From assembly GCA_015222355.1 (NCBI GenBank), contig JADFVC010000019.1:1-8010 (forward strand): a DNA stretch of 8,010 nt. Reading direction: 5' to 3'. The position numbers and the translations under genes were made by a program. The notes below the pieces were generated by a model that was not told the DNA's origin, searched no databases, and worked only from the letters and a program-made list of their open reading frames with translations. Source of the DNA: Chloroflexota bacterium (lineage in GTDB: Bacteria > Desulfobacterota > Desulfuromonadia > Desulfuromonadales > Geopsychrobacteraceae). Each line of letters begins with the position of its first letter. Within the stretch, counting starts at the first letter, position 1. Below are positions 1 to 6,478 of this stretch, one piece after another.

Positions 1-261
1 ATGATACTGTTATTGACAGGGAATTGTGAGGTTAGATCGGAGAGTTGGCTTTTCAGTTGTGGAATCAGCGCCAACAAGAGGACGACAAAAGCAAGCAACA
101 ACCATTCGTGACGCTTGCGGCGGGGTTTCCCCTCTGAGTTTGAAGTTGGCACCTCATCACTCATCAGTATATTCCTTAATGTCGAACAGGCTGATGAAAG
201 CCCAATTCTATTGAATGCGTCATGACAAAACAAGTCTGACGTCATTAAATCATTGAGATGG
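1..261. other. Left-edge intergenic region without a supported gene
   Basis: This stretch lies beyond the lpxC terminator. The only open frames are short: a GTG-started frame at 26-214 giving 62 residues, and a frame open from the window edge to a stop at 107-109. Neither has a Shine-Dalgarno sequence, a recognisable motif or convincing composition. The region contains a possible leftward promoter at 205-233, two 8-base palindromes (219-226 and 237-244), and an 11-base repeat of the lpxC stop context (26-36 and 302-312). It probably serves as the 5' region of a gene that lies left of the window, but that gene cannot be seen. Confidence 0.6.
205..233 (-). promoter_or_regulatory. Possible sigma-70 promoter directed out of the left edge
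   Basis: On the minus strand, TTGTTT (228-233) and TAGAAT (205-210) are separated by 17 bases. The -10 matches the consensus at 5 of 6 positions, the -35 at only 3 of 6. It sits downstream of the lpxC terminator and points left, where it would serve a gene outside the window. The case is weak without seeing that gene. Confidence 0.3.
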
Positions 262-290
262 TAATAAAAAGGCAGCCCGAAGGCTGCCTT
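262..290 (-). terminator. Intrinsic terminator of lpxC
   Basis: On the minus strand GGCAGCC (282-288) is followed by the tetraloop TTCG (278-281), then GGCTGCC (271-277), then a run of five T (266-270) and further T/A-rich sequence. Flanking A and T bases (289-290 and 269-270) extend the 7-bp GC-rich stem to 9 bp. The UUCG loop is an especially stable one. It starts about 20 bases after the lpxC stop codon and so ends the leftward lpxC transcript. Confidence 0.94.
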
Positions 291-308
291 GAGTGGTGAG
301 CTGTGAGG

Positions 309-1238
309 TTAGGCTTTGTTCCAGGCAAGGTCAATAGCAAAGGATCTTGTGCTGGAACGCTGGGCTTCCCGGAGGGCCTGTTCACTGAATTCAGCATAAG
401 ACCAGTGGGATGGATTGTCAAGAATGGTTTGGACCATTTTGGCGTTCAACTCATGCCCGGCTTTGAAAGCACGGATGTGGCCGAGCAAGGGACAACCGAG
501 CATGCTGAAGTCTCCGAAAGCGTCAAGGATTTTATGGCGAACGAATTCGTCGGGGTAACGCAATCCCTCCGGGTTCATGACTCCTTTATTGTCGATAACA
601 ACGGCATTTTCAAGTGAACCACCACGGGCAAGACCGTTAGCTTTCAGGTATTCAACTTCGTGCAGAAAACCGAAGGTTCGTGCAGGGGCAATCTCTTTAC
701 AGAAATTTTCCGTGGTGAATTTCATACTGTACTGTTGCACTGAAATCGCCGGATGCTCAAAGGCTATATCGAAAGTGATACGGAAAAAACGCGATGGGAT
801 GATACTGATCCGTTTTTCTCCTTCAATAATTTCCAGTGGTTTACGAATGGCGATAAATTTACGGCTGGCAGCGAGTGCTTTTGTCCCGGTCTGTTGGATT
901 TCCCGGACGAAAGGAGCGGCACTCCCGTCAAGTACGGGGACTTCCGGGCCATCAATATCAACATGCAGATTGTCGATGCCGAATGCGGCTAACGCCGCCA
1001 TGAAGTGTTCTACGGTTGAGACGGTCGCCCCGTGGCAACCCAGAACTGTTGCCATGCGGGTATCGACAACATTTTCCGGACAGGCTTTGATGTCGGCGGT
1101 TTGTTCTCCGTCAGTTCGATGGAAAATAATACCGGTGTTGGCTGTTGCCGGGTACAACTTGAGATTGATCCGCGATCCGGTATGGAGGCCGATCCCGGAA
1201 ATTGTGAGGCTGTTTTTAATGGTGCGTTGAAGAATCAT
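309..1238 (-). CDS. lpxC: UDP-3-O-acyl-N-acetylglucosamine deacetylase LpxC
   Basis: This cytoplasmic zinc enzyme removes the N-acetyl group from UDP-3-O-(hydroxyacyl)-GlcNAc, the committed step of lipid A synthesis. The 309-residue length is normal for the family. Visible hallmarks are the N-terminal ISGIGLHTG segment (residues 13-21), STVEHFMAAL (74-83) with the catalytic Glu77 and zinc ligand His78, the GGSLENAVV strand (206-214), RHKILDAFGD (234-243) with zinc ligands His235 and Asp239, and GHELN (261-265) with the general acid-base His262. The two-domain LpxC fold therefore looks complete and active. The ATG at 1238 fits the family's usual N-terminus, although its Shine-Dalgarno sequence is poor (only GGA, 9 bases upstream). 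It appears to be a single-gene transcript: a sigma-54-like promoter lies about 45 bases upstream of the start and a strong terminator follows. In enterobacteria lpxC sits in the cell-division cluster; here it does not. Confidence 0.98.
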   Translation of the reverse strand: MILQRTIKNSLTISGIGLHTGSRINLKLYPATANTGIIFHRTDGEQTADIKACPENVVDTRMATVLGCHGATVSTVEHFMAALAAFGIDNLHVDIDGPEVPVLDGSAAPFVREIQQTGTKALAASRKFIAIRKPLEIIEGEKRISIIPSRFFRITFDIAFEHPAISVQQYSMKFTTENFCKEIAPARTFGFLHEVEYLKANGLARGGSLENAVVIDNKGVMNPEGLRYPDEFVRHKILDAFGDFSMLGCPLLGHIRAFKAGHELNAKMVQTILDNPSHWSYAEFSEQALREAQRSSTRSFAIDLAWNKA

Positions 1239-1253
1239 ACTATTTTGTCCAGT

Positions 1254-1274
1254 CTGCAGTGAAATATACTGCAG
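1254..1274 (-). promoter_or_regulatory. 7-bp perfect dyad at the predicted lpxC transcription start
   Basis: CTGCAGT (1254-1260) and ACTGCAG (1268-1274) are perfect inverted copies with a 7-base spacer. The predicted transcription start from the sigma-54-like promoter falls at about 1273, so the element is either an operator over the start site or an RNA hairpin at the very 5' end of the lpxC leader, just ahead of the weak GGA ribosome-binding sequence. Which of the two applies cannot be told from the sequence. Confidence 0.45.
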
Positions 1275-1283
1275 TAAATTATA

Positions 1284-1299
1284 TGCAAAGAGCTTGCCA
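1284..1299 (-). promoter_or_regulatory. Sigma-54 (RpoN) -24/-12 promoter for lpxC
   Basis: The minus strand reads TGGCAAG, four bases, TTGCA. This differs from the classic RpoN consensus TGGCACG-N4-TTGC(A/T) at a single position (A for C) and keeps the invariant GG and GC pairs at the correct spacing (GG at 1297-1298, GC at 1285-1286). The predicted transcription start is about 1273, giving a leader of about 35 bases before the lpxC ATG. The position in a noncoding gap directly upstream of a gene in the right orientation makes chance unlikely. A TATAAT adjoins it (1278-1283), but no -35 box stands at the proper distance from it. Confidence 0.7.
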
Positions 1300-1372
1300 G
1301 TCTGGGTGCTGTTTCAAGTGGTTGAATTCGTGTGTGATTTTTCTATGCGGTGAATGGGTAGTGACTGATCGT

Positions 1373-1384
1373 TGCAGTGCTGCA
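1373..1384. promoter_or_regulatory. Upstream dyad sharing the TGCAGT element
   Basis: TGCAG-TG-CTGCA is a perfect 5-bp inverted repeat about 100-110 bases upstream of the predicted lpxC start. It carries the same TGCAGT/ACTGCA core as the dyad at 1254-1274. This distance is typical for binding sites of sigma-54 activators, so it may be an activator or repressor site. Binding is inferred only from symmetry and location. Confidence 0.25.
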
Positions 1385-1398
1385 CGCGTTTTAGAAGA

Positions 1399-1420
1399 TC
1401 TGTGCCGGTCTGGACACAGA
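1399..1420 (-). terminator. Hairpin just after ubiB, weak terminator candidate
   Basis: On the minus strand TCTGTGTC (1413-1420) pairs with GGCACAGA (1399-1406) around a 6-base loop, giving an 8-bp stem with one G-U pair. It begins 7 bases after the ubiB stop. What follows is TCTTCTAAAAC, not a run of T, so it would be a poor intrinsic terminator. It may instead protect the 3' end or assist Rho-dependent termination. Confidence 0.35.
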
Positions 1421-1427
1421 AAGTCAG

Positions 1428-3119
1428 TTACATTCTTCCGGAGCGGAGGATCGCAATCGCTAATCCAAAACCGAGAACTCCAGCGGCTGTGTATCCGAGT
1501 AGCCCGAGGATTGGAAAGCCGAACAGCATCGTTCCTTTTTCGGTCTGCATGATCAGTGATGAGCCAATAATTAAAGCTGCGATGACCATACTGAAGGATA
1601 TGCGGTTAGTAGACTTGTCCAGGTCGTTAATCAGTCTCTCCAGGCCACGGTGTTCCAGATCAATTTTAAATTGGTTGCGGTTGATTCGATTGATGAACTC
1701 CTTAATGTCCTTGGGCAAACTTTTTCCGAGTGACTGATACGATTGTAAGGTTCGCGCGGCATCTTTGGCAATGCTGCTTGGAGAGTAGCGATCTTTCATG
1801 ATCTGCTCGGTAAAAGGTTTCAACTGTTCAACCATGTTGAAGCTCGGGTCCAACTGTCTTCCTATTCCCTCCATAGCGAATAAGGCACGAGATAATAACA
1901 TCAGGTTCGACGGAAACTTGATCCGGTATTCGGTCAGAATTTCTACAAAATCGATCAGCAGTTTACCAACCATCAGATCCTGTAAAAGGATGTCGTAATA
2001 ATCATCGATAAATTCAGTCAGATCACGCTTTAGATTTTTGATGTTTGATTCGTCGAGAAGCTCCCCGGAGTAGAGAAGCTGCGAGACGATACGATCGACA
2101 TCCCGGCGCAGAACGCACAGAAGGAGTTCTGTCAGCTGTAGCTTTAAATCTTCATCCAGGCGTCCAACCATACCGAAATCGAAGATGCAGATCACATTGC
2201 CCGGTAATACGTGAAGGTTGCCAGGATGCGGGTCGGCATGGAAAAAACCATGTACAAAAACCTGCTTGAGAAACGCATCTGCGCCACTTTTGGCAATCTG
2301 TTTCAGGTCATAGCCAGCCGCTCGCAGTTCGTCCAGTTGGGAAATTTTTATCCCGGAAATGAATTCAAGTGTCAGGACGGTACGTCCGGTATGCTCCCAG
2401 AAAACTTTCGGGATTCTAACGGTTTCTTCACCAGCAAAATTAGCTGTAAAGCGATCTATCGTTCGGCCCTCACGAGTAAAATCGAGCTCGCGATGAATTG
2501 TTCGGCGGAACTCCTTAACCAGGCCGATAGGATTGTATAAATGTCCACCCGGCAAGTGTTTTTCAACCAGGTAGGCTAACCCCATGAGAATATCAATATC
2601 TGTTTCGATGATGGATTCGATGGCCGGACGACGGATTTTAAAAACAACCTGTTCCCCTGTTTTCAGGGTTCCTCGATGGACTTGGGCGATGCTTGCAGTT
2701 GCTAATGGCGTCTGGTCAAAATTGCTGAAAAGTTCCTCGACGGGATGGCCCAATTCCAGGTGGACCTGCGCCAGGATCTGCTCTGCCGGGACGGCAGGGA
2801 CCCGATCCTGGAGTTTTTTCAACTCATCCAGGTACTCAATAGGGACGATGTCAGGACGAGTTGAAAGTAATTGGCCGAGTTTGATGAAGGTGGGGCCAAG
2901 CTCTTCCAGTGCCAATCGCAACCGTTTTGCCTGGGAAAGACGTTCCAATTCGCGGGATGCTGTCCCGAGGGAAACGATCCGCTTGCCTAATTCCAGGTAA
3001 TAATCGATATTGAGCTGTTCTACGACATGGCCAAATCCGTATTTAATAAGAATTCCGAGGACTTGACGGTAACGTTTTAGCGATCGAATATTCCGGTTGA
3101 TCTGCGTGAATGGCAGCAT
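1428..3119 (-). CDS. ubiB: UbiB/AarF/ABC1 family atypical kinase-like protein
   Basis: This is a member of the UbiB (AarF/ADCK/ABC1) family of membrane-bound protein-kinase-like ATPases. In proteobacteria UbiB supports quinone synthesis; other members act on lipid or isoprenoid handling. Family hallmarks are all present: the KxGQ motif (Lys80-Leu-Gly-Gln83), the alanine-loop equivalent TASIAQVH (141-148), the ATP-binding lysine in VVFK (Lys161), the ExD motif (Glu211-Leu-Asp213), the catalytic HADPHPGN (294-301) and the metal-binding DFG (314-316). Two hydrophobic segments near the C-terminus (about 507-525 and 531-556) form the usual membrane anchor. The length of 563 is normal. A stop codon lies immediately upstream of the ATG at 3119, which fixes the start, but the Shine-Dalgarno sequence is weak. 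It follows the phasin-like gene by 19 bases, so the two are probably cotranscribed. Desulfuromonad-type bacteria usually use menaquinone, so a strict ubiquinone role is uncertain and the symbol reflects family membership only. Confidence 0.93.
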   Translation of the reverse strand: MLPFTQINRNIRSLKRYRQVLGILIKYGFGHVVEQLNIDYYLELGKRIVSLGTASRELERLSQAKRLRLALEELGPTFIKLGQLLSTRPDIVPIEYLDELKKLQDRVPAVPAEQILAQVHLELGHPVEELFSNFDQTPLATASIAQVHRGTLKTGEQVVFKIRRPAIESIIETDIDILMGLAYLVEKHLPGGHLYNPIGLVKEFRRTIHRELDFTREGRTIDRFTANFAGEETVRIPKVFWEHTGRTVLTLEFISGIKISQLDELRAAGYDLKQIAKSGADAFLKQVFVHGFFHADPHPGNLHVLPGNVICIFDFGMVGRLDEDLKLQLTELLLCVLRRDVDRIVSQLLYSGELLDESNIKNLKRDLTEFIDDYYDILLQDLMVGKLLIDFVEILTEYRIKFPSNLMLLSRALFAMEGIGRQLDPSFNMVEQLKPFTEQIMKDRYSPSSIAKDAARTLQSYQSLGKSLPKDIKEFINRINRNQFKIDLEHRGLERLINDLDKSTNRISFSMVIAALIIGSSLIMQTEKGTMLFGFPILGLLGYTAAGVLGFGLAIAILRSGRM

Positions 3120-3138
3120 CTAATTTGTCGCAGTCCGT

Positions 3139-3444
3139 TTATTTTTCCCGGGCTTTTAGCTGTTTTTCAAGGTGTTCCACTTTGTGCTGGAGCTTTTCGA
3201 ACTCTTTTACGGTGACAACCCCGATGCGTTCACAGGCTTTTTTAACCTCATCCCGGGCCAATTCTTCCAGCTTCTGCTGATTGTCTTTGGCCGCATCCTG
3301 AAGTTTTTCCAGCAGTTTTTTCCCTTCTTCTTCAGTGAGGTTCATCCGCTTTTTGAGATCATCAATCAGCTCTTCCGCTTTTTTCTGGGTCAATGCCAAA
3401 GCACCGATCCCTGTCAGCAATGTTTTTTCAACGATTTCCAGCAT
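3139..3444 (-). CDS. Small phasin-superfamily (COG3937-like) coiled-coil protein
   Basis: The gene encodes 101 residues resembling the short phasin-like proteins annotated as polyhydroxyalkanoate synthesis regulators. A hydrophobic N-terminal stretch with LLTGIGALALTQKKAEELIDDL (about residues 9-30) is followed by the typical LTEEEGKKLLEKL helix (35-47) and a highly charged helix rich in Lys and Glu to the end, where KLQHKVEHLEKQLK (about 84-97) is a clear leucine-heptad coiled coil. The frame is open further upstream, but the start at 3444 is chosen because a perfect AAAGGAGG (3450-3457) lies 5 bases ahead and the family begins at this point. It has its own promoter-like sequence and precedes ubiB by 19 bases. 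No PHA synthase is visible here, so granule binding is not shown; association with lipid surfaces or with the membrane kinase UbiB is a guess. Confidence 0.85.
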   Translation of the reverse strand: MLEIVEKTLLTGIGALALTQKKAEELIDDLKKRMNLTEEEGKKLLEKLQDAAKDNQQKLEELARDEVKKACERIGVVTVKEFEKLQHKVEHLEKQLKAREK

Positions 3445-3449
3445 TACAG

Positions 3450-3457
3450 CCTCCTTT
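3450..3457 (-). promoter_or_regulatory. Strong ribosome-binding site that sets the phasin-like start
   Basis: AAAGGAGG on the minus strand ends 5 bases before the ATG at 3444. It is the best Shine-Dalgarno sequence in the window and rules out the longer upstream frame that begins at 3606 inside queH. Confidence 0.9.
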
Positions 3458-3487
3458 AGAATAGAGTAAAATGTGAAATCCTTAAAA

Positions 3488-3515
3488 ATCATAACAGGTT
3501 CTGCCGCTTCCTCAA
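3488..3515 (-). promoter_or_regulatory. Sigma-70-like promoter for the phasin-like gene and ubiB
   Basis: On the minus strand TTGAGG (3510-3515) and TATGAT (3488-3493) are separated by 16 bases. The -10 matches at 5 of 6 positions and the -35 at 4 of 6. Transcription would start near 3481, about 37 bases before the phasin-like ATG. It lies in the 104-base gap after queH, so it would separate this pair from the ruv-queH operon, although no clear terminator follows queH and read-through is possible. Confidence 0.5.
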
Positions 3516-3548
3516 TCTCGGTTCGGAATCGGAAAAAAAGAATATGAC

Positions 3549-4091
3549 TCAGCCGGGCTTCTTTCTGGGGGCGTAACGGTCTTTTTCCGAATAGATACAG
3601 CCACAATATTGCTGTCGGTAGAGACCCATTTCTTTGGAGATTCGAATCCCTTCGTTCCAGCCGGTCCGAAAATCTTCGTAATGAAAAAACAGCCCGTATT
3701 CGCTGGCCAGCTGCCGGCCGAAATCGACAATTTCCTGATGCTTCTGATAGCGAGAATAAAGCAGGGTGGTCGTGAAGCCTTCAAACCCCTGTCGCTGAGC
3801 TTCTTTGGCGGTTGCCAGCAGGCGCGACTGATAGCAATGTTCGCAACGGTTCCGCGGATCAGTCGCAACGGCAGCAAGAAATTCTTCCAAACGATATTCC
3901 TCGTCGTAAGTCACAGGAAGTTGCACTTTTTCCGCATATTCCCGAGTTGTTGCCAAGCGTTTGCTGAACTCCTGATAGGGGTGAATATTGTGGTTATAAA
4001 AATAGCCGGCCAGTTGGTGGTTCTGCTCACGCAAAACCTTGACGGGATAGATGGCACAATTTCCACAGCAGATATGAAGTAGGATACGCAT
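3549..4091 (-). CDS. queH: Epoxyqueuosine reductase QueH (DUF208 family)
   Basis: QueH reduces epoxyqueuosine to queuosine at position 34 of GUN-anticodon tRNAs, the last step of queuosine synthesis, and is the non-homologous alternative to the cobalamin enzyme QueG. The 180-residue protein opens with the typical MRILLHICCGNCAIYP. All family cysteines are visible: the vicinal pair Cys8-Cys9 plus Cys12, the CxxC at 83-86 (NRCEHCYQSRL), and YCGC with Cys163 and Cys165; these bind the iron-sulfur cluster and metal. TTTLLYSRYQ (107-116) and the EDFRTGW region (139-145) also fit the family. A longer frame could begin at a GTG at 4124, but I chose the ATG at 4091 because AGGAA stands 7 bases upstream and the family begins with this strand. 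The gene follows the unknown 768-residue gene by 69 bases and is likely in the same operon. Confidence 0.95.
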   Translation of the reverse strand: MRILLHICCGNCAIYPVKVLREQNHQLAGYFYNHNIHPYQEFSKRLATTREYAEKVQLPVTYDEEYRLEEFLAAVATDPRNRCEHCYQSRLLATAKEAQRQGFEGFTTTLLYSRYQKHQEIVDFGRQLASEYGLFFHYEDFRTGWNEGIRISKEMGLYRQQYCGCIYSEKDRYAPRKKPG

Positions 4092-4160
4092 TTCTTGATT
4101 CCTGATGAGATGGGTGTCGATCACTGATGACTTCTTCTTTAACCGAAAGGGGGCAACCTG

Positions 4161-6467
4161 TCAATCCAATCGCAGGTTCTCTTTTGGAAGCTGTAGTTTT
4201 TTCCAGATTTTTTTCGCCAGATTCCGGGCTGCCTTTGAGCTTTTCAGCTGGCGGTGACAGAGACTGTTGAGGTGATTCCTGAATTGACTCATGTCCTGCT
4301 GATAGTGTTGCAGTAATGTCGCAAGTTGCTGACGATCGGTTGGCAGATCGACGGATGTTTTTCCCAGTTCTGCAGACAATAGCAGGGCTTGGGTAAATTC
4401 AGCCCCGTAACCACTGATGATTTTACCTGCGGCATCGACAAGTTCCACCTGCCCGAGTAATTCACTTTTCACTGACAATGGTAGCGTGAACCGGTAGCTC
4501 GTCATTTGCGGGTTTTCCAGAAAATAGAGATATTGTTCGGGGTAAGTCGGAATTCCCTCTGCCTGCAGCTGTAGTATCAGCTCTTCTTTTAGGTTTTTGT
4601 CTACTGTTGTGCGGATAGCCGGGGCCTTCCTTCCGGTGTTATCAGGGAGTTCAATGGTGAGAATTTCCGGTGCTTGCAGTAGCTCTGCGAGAAGTTGATC
4701 CGGGTCCTGATGTTGCTCACTGGCGTAGGTTGATTCTTTCGTTTGGGCCAGTTCTCTAAGAATAATGGTATCTGGACGCGGCCAGTTTGTTGCTACCGGG
4801 CTGATCCGTTTTTGTCCCGGAGAGCTATTGTCCCTCAGGTGAAAATGGAACAATTGACCCAGTCGGCTCTCCATGTAGATCTGCAAACCGATTTTTTCTT
4901 TCTCTGCTAACTCCTCATCTTCCGGCCAGCTCAGTTTGTTTTCAAGCAACTGGTAGAGGGGGGTCGGCAACTGTAACGCCAGCAGGAGTTGGGCGCGATA
5001 AACCTCCGGCTTGTCTGCCGGTAAAAAGGTTCTTGTTCCGTCTGGTCGGCGGGCGGAAACTGGACGGGTCAATGCCGATTGCGGGCCCAGCTTGAGAGTA
5101 ATAGAATCGTTATCCAGAGTTTGTGCCTCAAGAATCGCATAGTGTTCACAGAGTAATGGCCAGAGGGGAGTGCCAGCGGAGCTTTGTAAGGCATCACCAG
5201 GCAGGGTCAGGCAAAGTCGCTGTTGGTTTTTACAAAGGCCAAGCAGATGGATCGCCTCCCAGAGCCAGAGAGGTTTACCACCAGTCAGGCGGAATCTGCG
5301 ATTTGGCCATGACACGCGAAGTAGAGCCAGATAGCGGAGGCGTTCTTCATGCGAGGGCAGATTGGTATTTTCAAGCCTCGCCCAGAAACTGAGGCCGGTT
5401 TTTTCTGCCAGATCCAGCTGAAAGATATTTCCTACTGTCAATGTCTGCACCGGGTGGCCAAGCAGATCCGCAAGCAAGGCTGTTGCCGCAAGCAGGGCCG
5501 GTGAGTCGGAGAGGACAAGTTGCGGTACGGAAGGAAAGGAGGCTGTCTGCGGATACAGGTAAATATCCGCTGAAAGATCTTCAATGGCCTTTTTCGGGTA
5601 CCAGCCTTGAATCAGGGATTGAATGCTGTCAATGGCCCGTTTCTGTGGTTGCTTCCAGGCGAGTTGTTGCAGTCGTAGTAATAAATGATGAAAGCAGACA
5701 GAGGCTTCAAGGGGTAATGGGGGTGCTGTTGCCGTAACCGCCTGCGAAAGGGGCAGGCGCAACGGTTCCGGCAGGTCGGGTAGTGATATGGCGATGGCCC
5801 GTTCGAGTTTTTCCGGCAGAATTGCTGACGGTAGTTTTCCGTGCCAGGACAACCCGAGCAGCTGTAGCAATAACAACCGACCGGCTTCCATAGCCTGTTG
5901 ATCCGCATCTTGCCCGGAGGAGGGGAGTTCATGGACTCGCTGACTACGGTAACAATTGACCAGGGCCGGCAGAGCCAGATCGAGGGTCGTTTGAAACAGG
6001 TTGTGCAGATAATGAGGAGATCGCTCGGCGGCCGGTATCAGACCAATGACGGCCAGCAGTTTAAGGGCTTCCAGGACTTCACTCAGGAGGTGTCGAAATG
6101 CATCCGGGTGGTCGGCGTATTCAAGGTTGAACTGTCGGTGCTCACTGGTCCCGTTGCGGTCTTGTTGCCAGATGCGTACCCGGTCGTTTTCCCAGGTGGC
6201 AAAATGTTTCAGACCCAAAGCTTCACAGCAACTGCGGCCGCGGCTCAGTTCGGCGGTTAAGTCCTGTTCCGGAAGCAATAAAATGCCGCCTGCCATCATG
6301 CTCTGTCGATTGATCCAGAACACCAGCGGTGGTCGCAGAACACCCTGATCAGTGTAGATCTCCGGGTAAAGATCAACTCGCCGGAAAGGGGTGCGACCAT
6401 TGGCGATGACCAGCTCTGTCCAGAGGGCCAGTTGCTGGGCAAATTGCTGTAAATCAGGGCGATTCAT
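4161..6467 (-). CDS. Unknown 768-residue protein, decayed restriction-modification-like architecture
   Basis: I do not recognise a named family. Residues 1-105 resemble the HSDR_N/PD-(D/E)XK fold: Glu36 and Asp40, then strand PPLVFWIN, then a helix RGRSCCEALGLKHFATWENDRVRIW (76-100) much like the 'QA..YA..LG..ff.ltNg..w.iy' end of type I restriction subunits. Residues about 120-290 are helical. Residues about 303-461 follow the order of an N6-adenine methyltransferase: LVLSDSPALLAATALLADLLG (317-337) for the acidic-strand motif, TVGNIF (344-349), ARLENTNLP (363-371) where NPPY would be, and LWLWEAIHLLG..LCLTLPGDALQSSAGTPLWPLL (400-439) like the post-catalytic helix-strand segment. The glycine-rich SAM loop, NPPY and the nuclease ExK are absent, so neither activity is expected. 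The end (about 735-768) is a basic helix. There are no signal or membrane segments. It starts 11 bases after ruvB without a Shine-Dalgarno sequence, suggesting translational coupling. A DNA-binding structural role near recombination repair is inference. Confidence 0.8.
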   Translation of the reverse strand: MNRPDLQQFAQQLALWTELVIANGRTPFRRVDLYPEIYTDQGVLRPPLVFWINRQSMMAGGILLLPEQDLTAELSRGRSCCEALGLKHFATWENDRVRIWQQDRNGTSEHRQFNLEYADHPDAFRHLLSEVLEALKLLAVIGLIPAAERSPHYLHNLFQTTLDLALPALVNCYRSQRVHELPSSGQDADQQAMEAGRLLLLQLLGLSWHGKLPSAILPEKLERAIAISLPDLPEPLRLPLSQAVTATAPPLPLEASVCFHHLLLRLQQLAWKQPQKRAIDSIQSLIQGWYPKKAIEDLSADIYLYPQTASFPSVPQLVLSDSPALLAATALLADLLGHPVQTLTVGNIFQLDLAEKTGLSFWARLENTNLPSHEERLRYLALLRVSWPNRRFRLTGGKPLWLWEAIHLLGLCKNQQRLCLTLPGDALQSSAGTPLWPLLCEHYAILEAQTLDNDSITLKLGPQSALTRPVSARRPDGTRTFLPADKPEVYRAQLLLALQLPTPLYQLLENKLSWPEDEELAEKEKIGLQIYMESRLGQLFHFHLRDNSSPGQKRISPVATNWPRPDTIILRELAQTKESTYASEQHQDPDQLLAELLQAPEILTIELPDNTGRKAPAIRTTVDKNLKEELILQLQAEGIPTYPEQYLYFLENPQMTSYRFTLPLSVKSELLGQVELVDAAGKIISGYGAEFTQALLLSAELGKTSVDLPTDRQQLATLLQHYQQDMSQFRNHLNSLCHRQLKSSKAARNLAKKIWKKLQLPKENLRLD

Positions 6468-6478
6468 TGTGTGGGAAA

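Noticed and set aside
122..132. GGGG-TTT-CCCC hairpin as a terminator
   Set aside because: The stem is only 4 bp and no T run follows on either strand.
26..214. 62-residue frame on the plus strand in the left gap
   Set aside because: GTG start, no Shine-Dalgarno sequence, low-complexity basic composition and no motif; a chance frame is more likely.
577..1230. 217-residue open frame on the plus strand
   Set aside because: It lies wholly opposite lpxC, whose catalytic motifs are intact, and has no ribosome-binding site or recognisable domain.
1278..1306. TATAAT as a sigma-70 promoter for lpxC
   Set aside because: The -10 is perfect, but the hexamer 17 bases upstream is CCCAGA and no TTGACA-like box is at 16-18 bases. 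The adjoining sigma-54 match is far better.
3445..3606. N-terminal extension of the phasin-like protein to 155 residues
   Set aside because: The extension overlaps the end of queH and the promoter-like sequence; the perfect ribosome-binding site sits at the shorter start.
3609..4082. 157-residue plus-strand frame
   Set aside because: It is the antisense shadow of queH, whose cysteine motifs show the true frame.
4161..6467. Active restriction-modification enzyme
   Set aside because: The SAM-binding glycine loop, the (N/D)PPY motif and the nuclease ExK are not visible, and no specificity domain is recognised.
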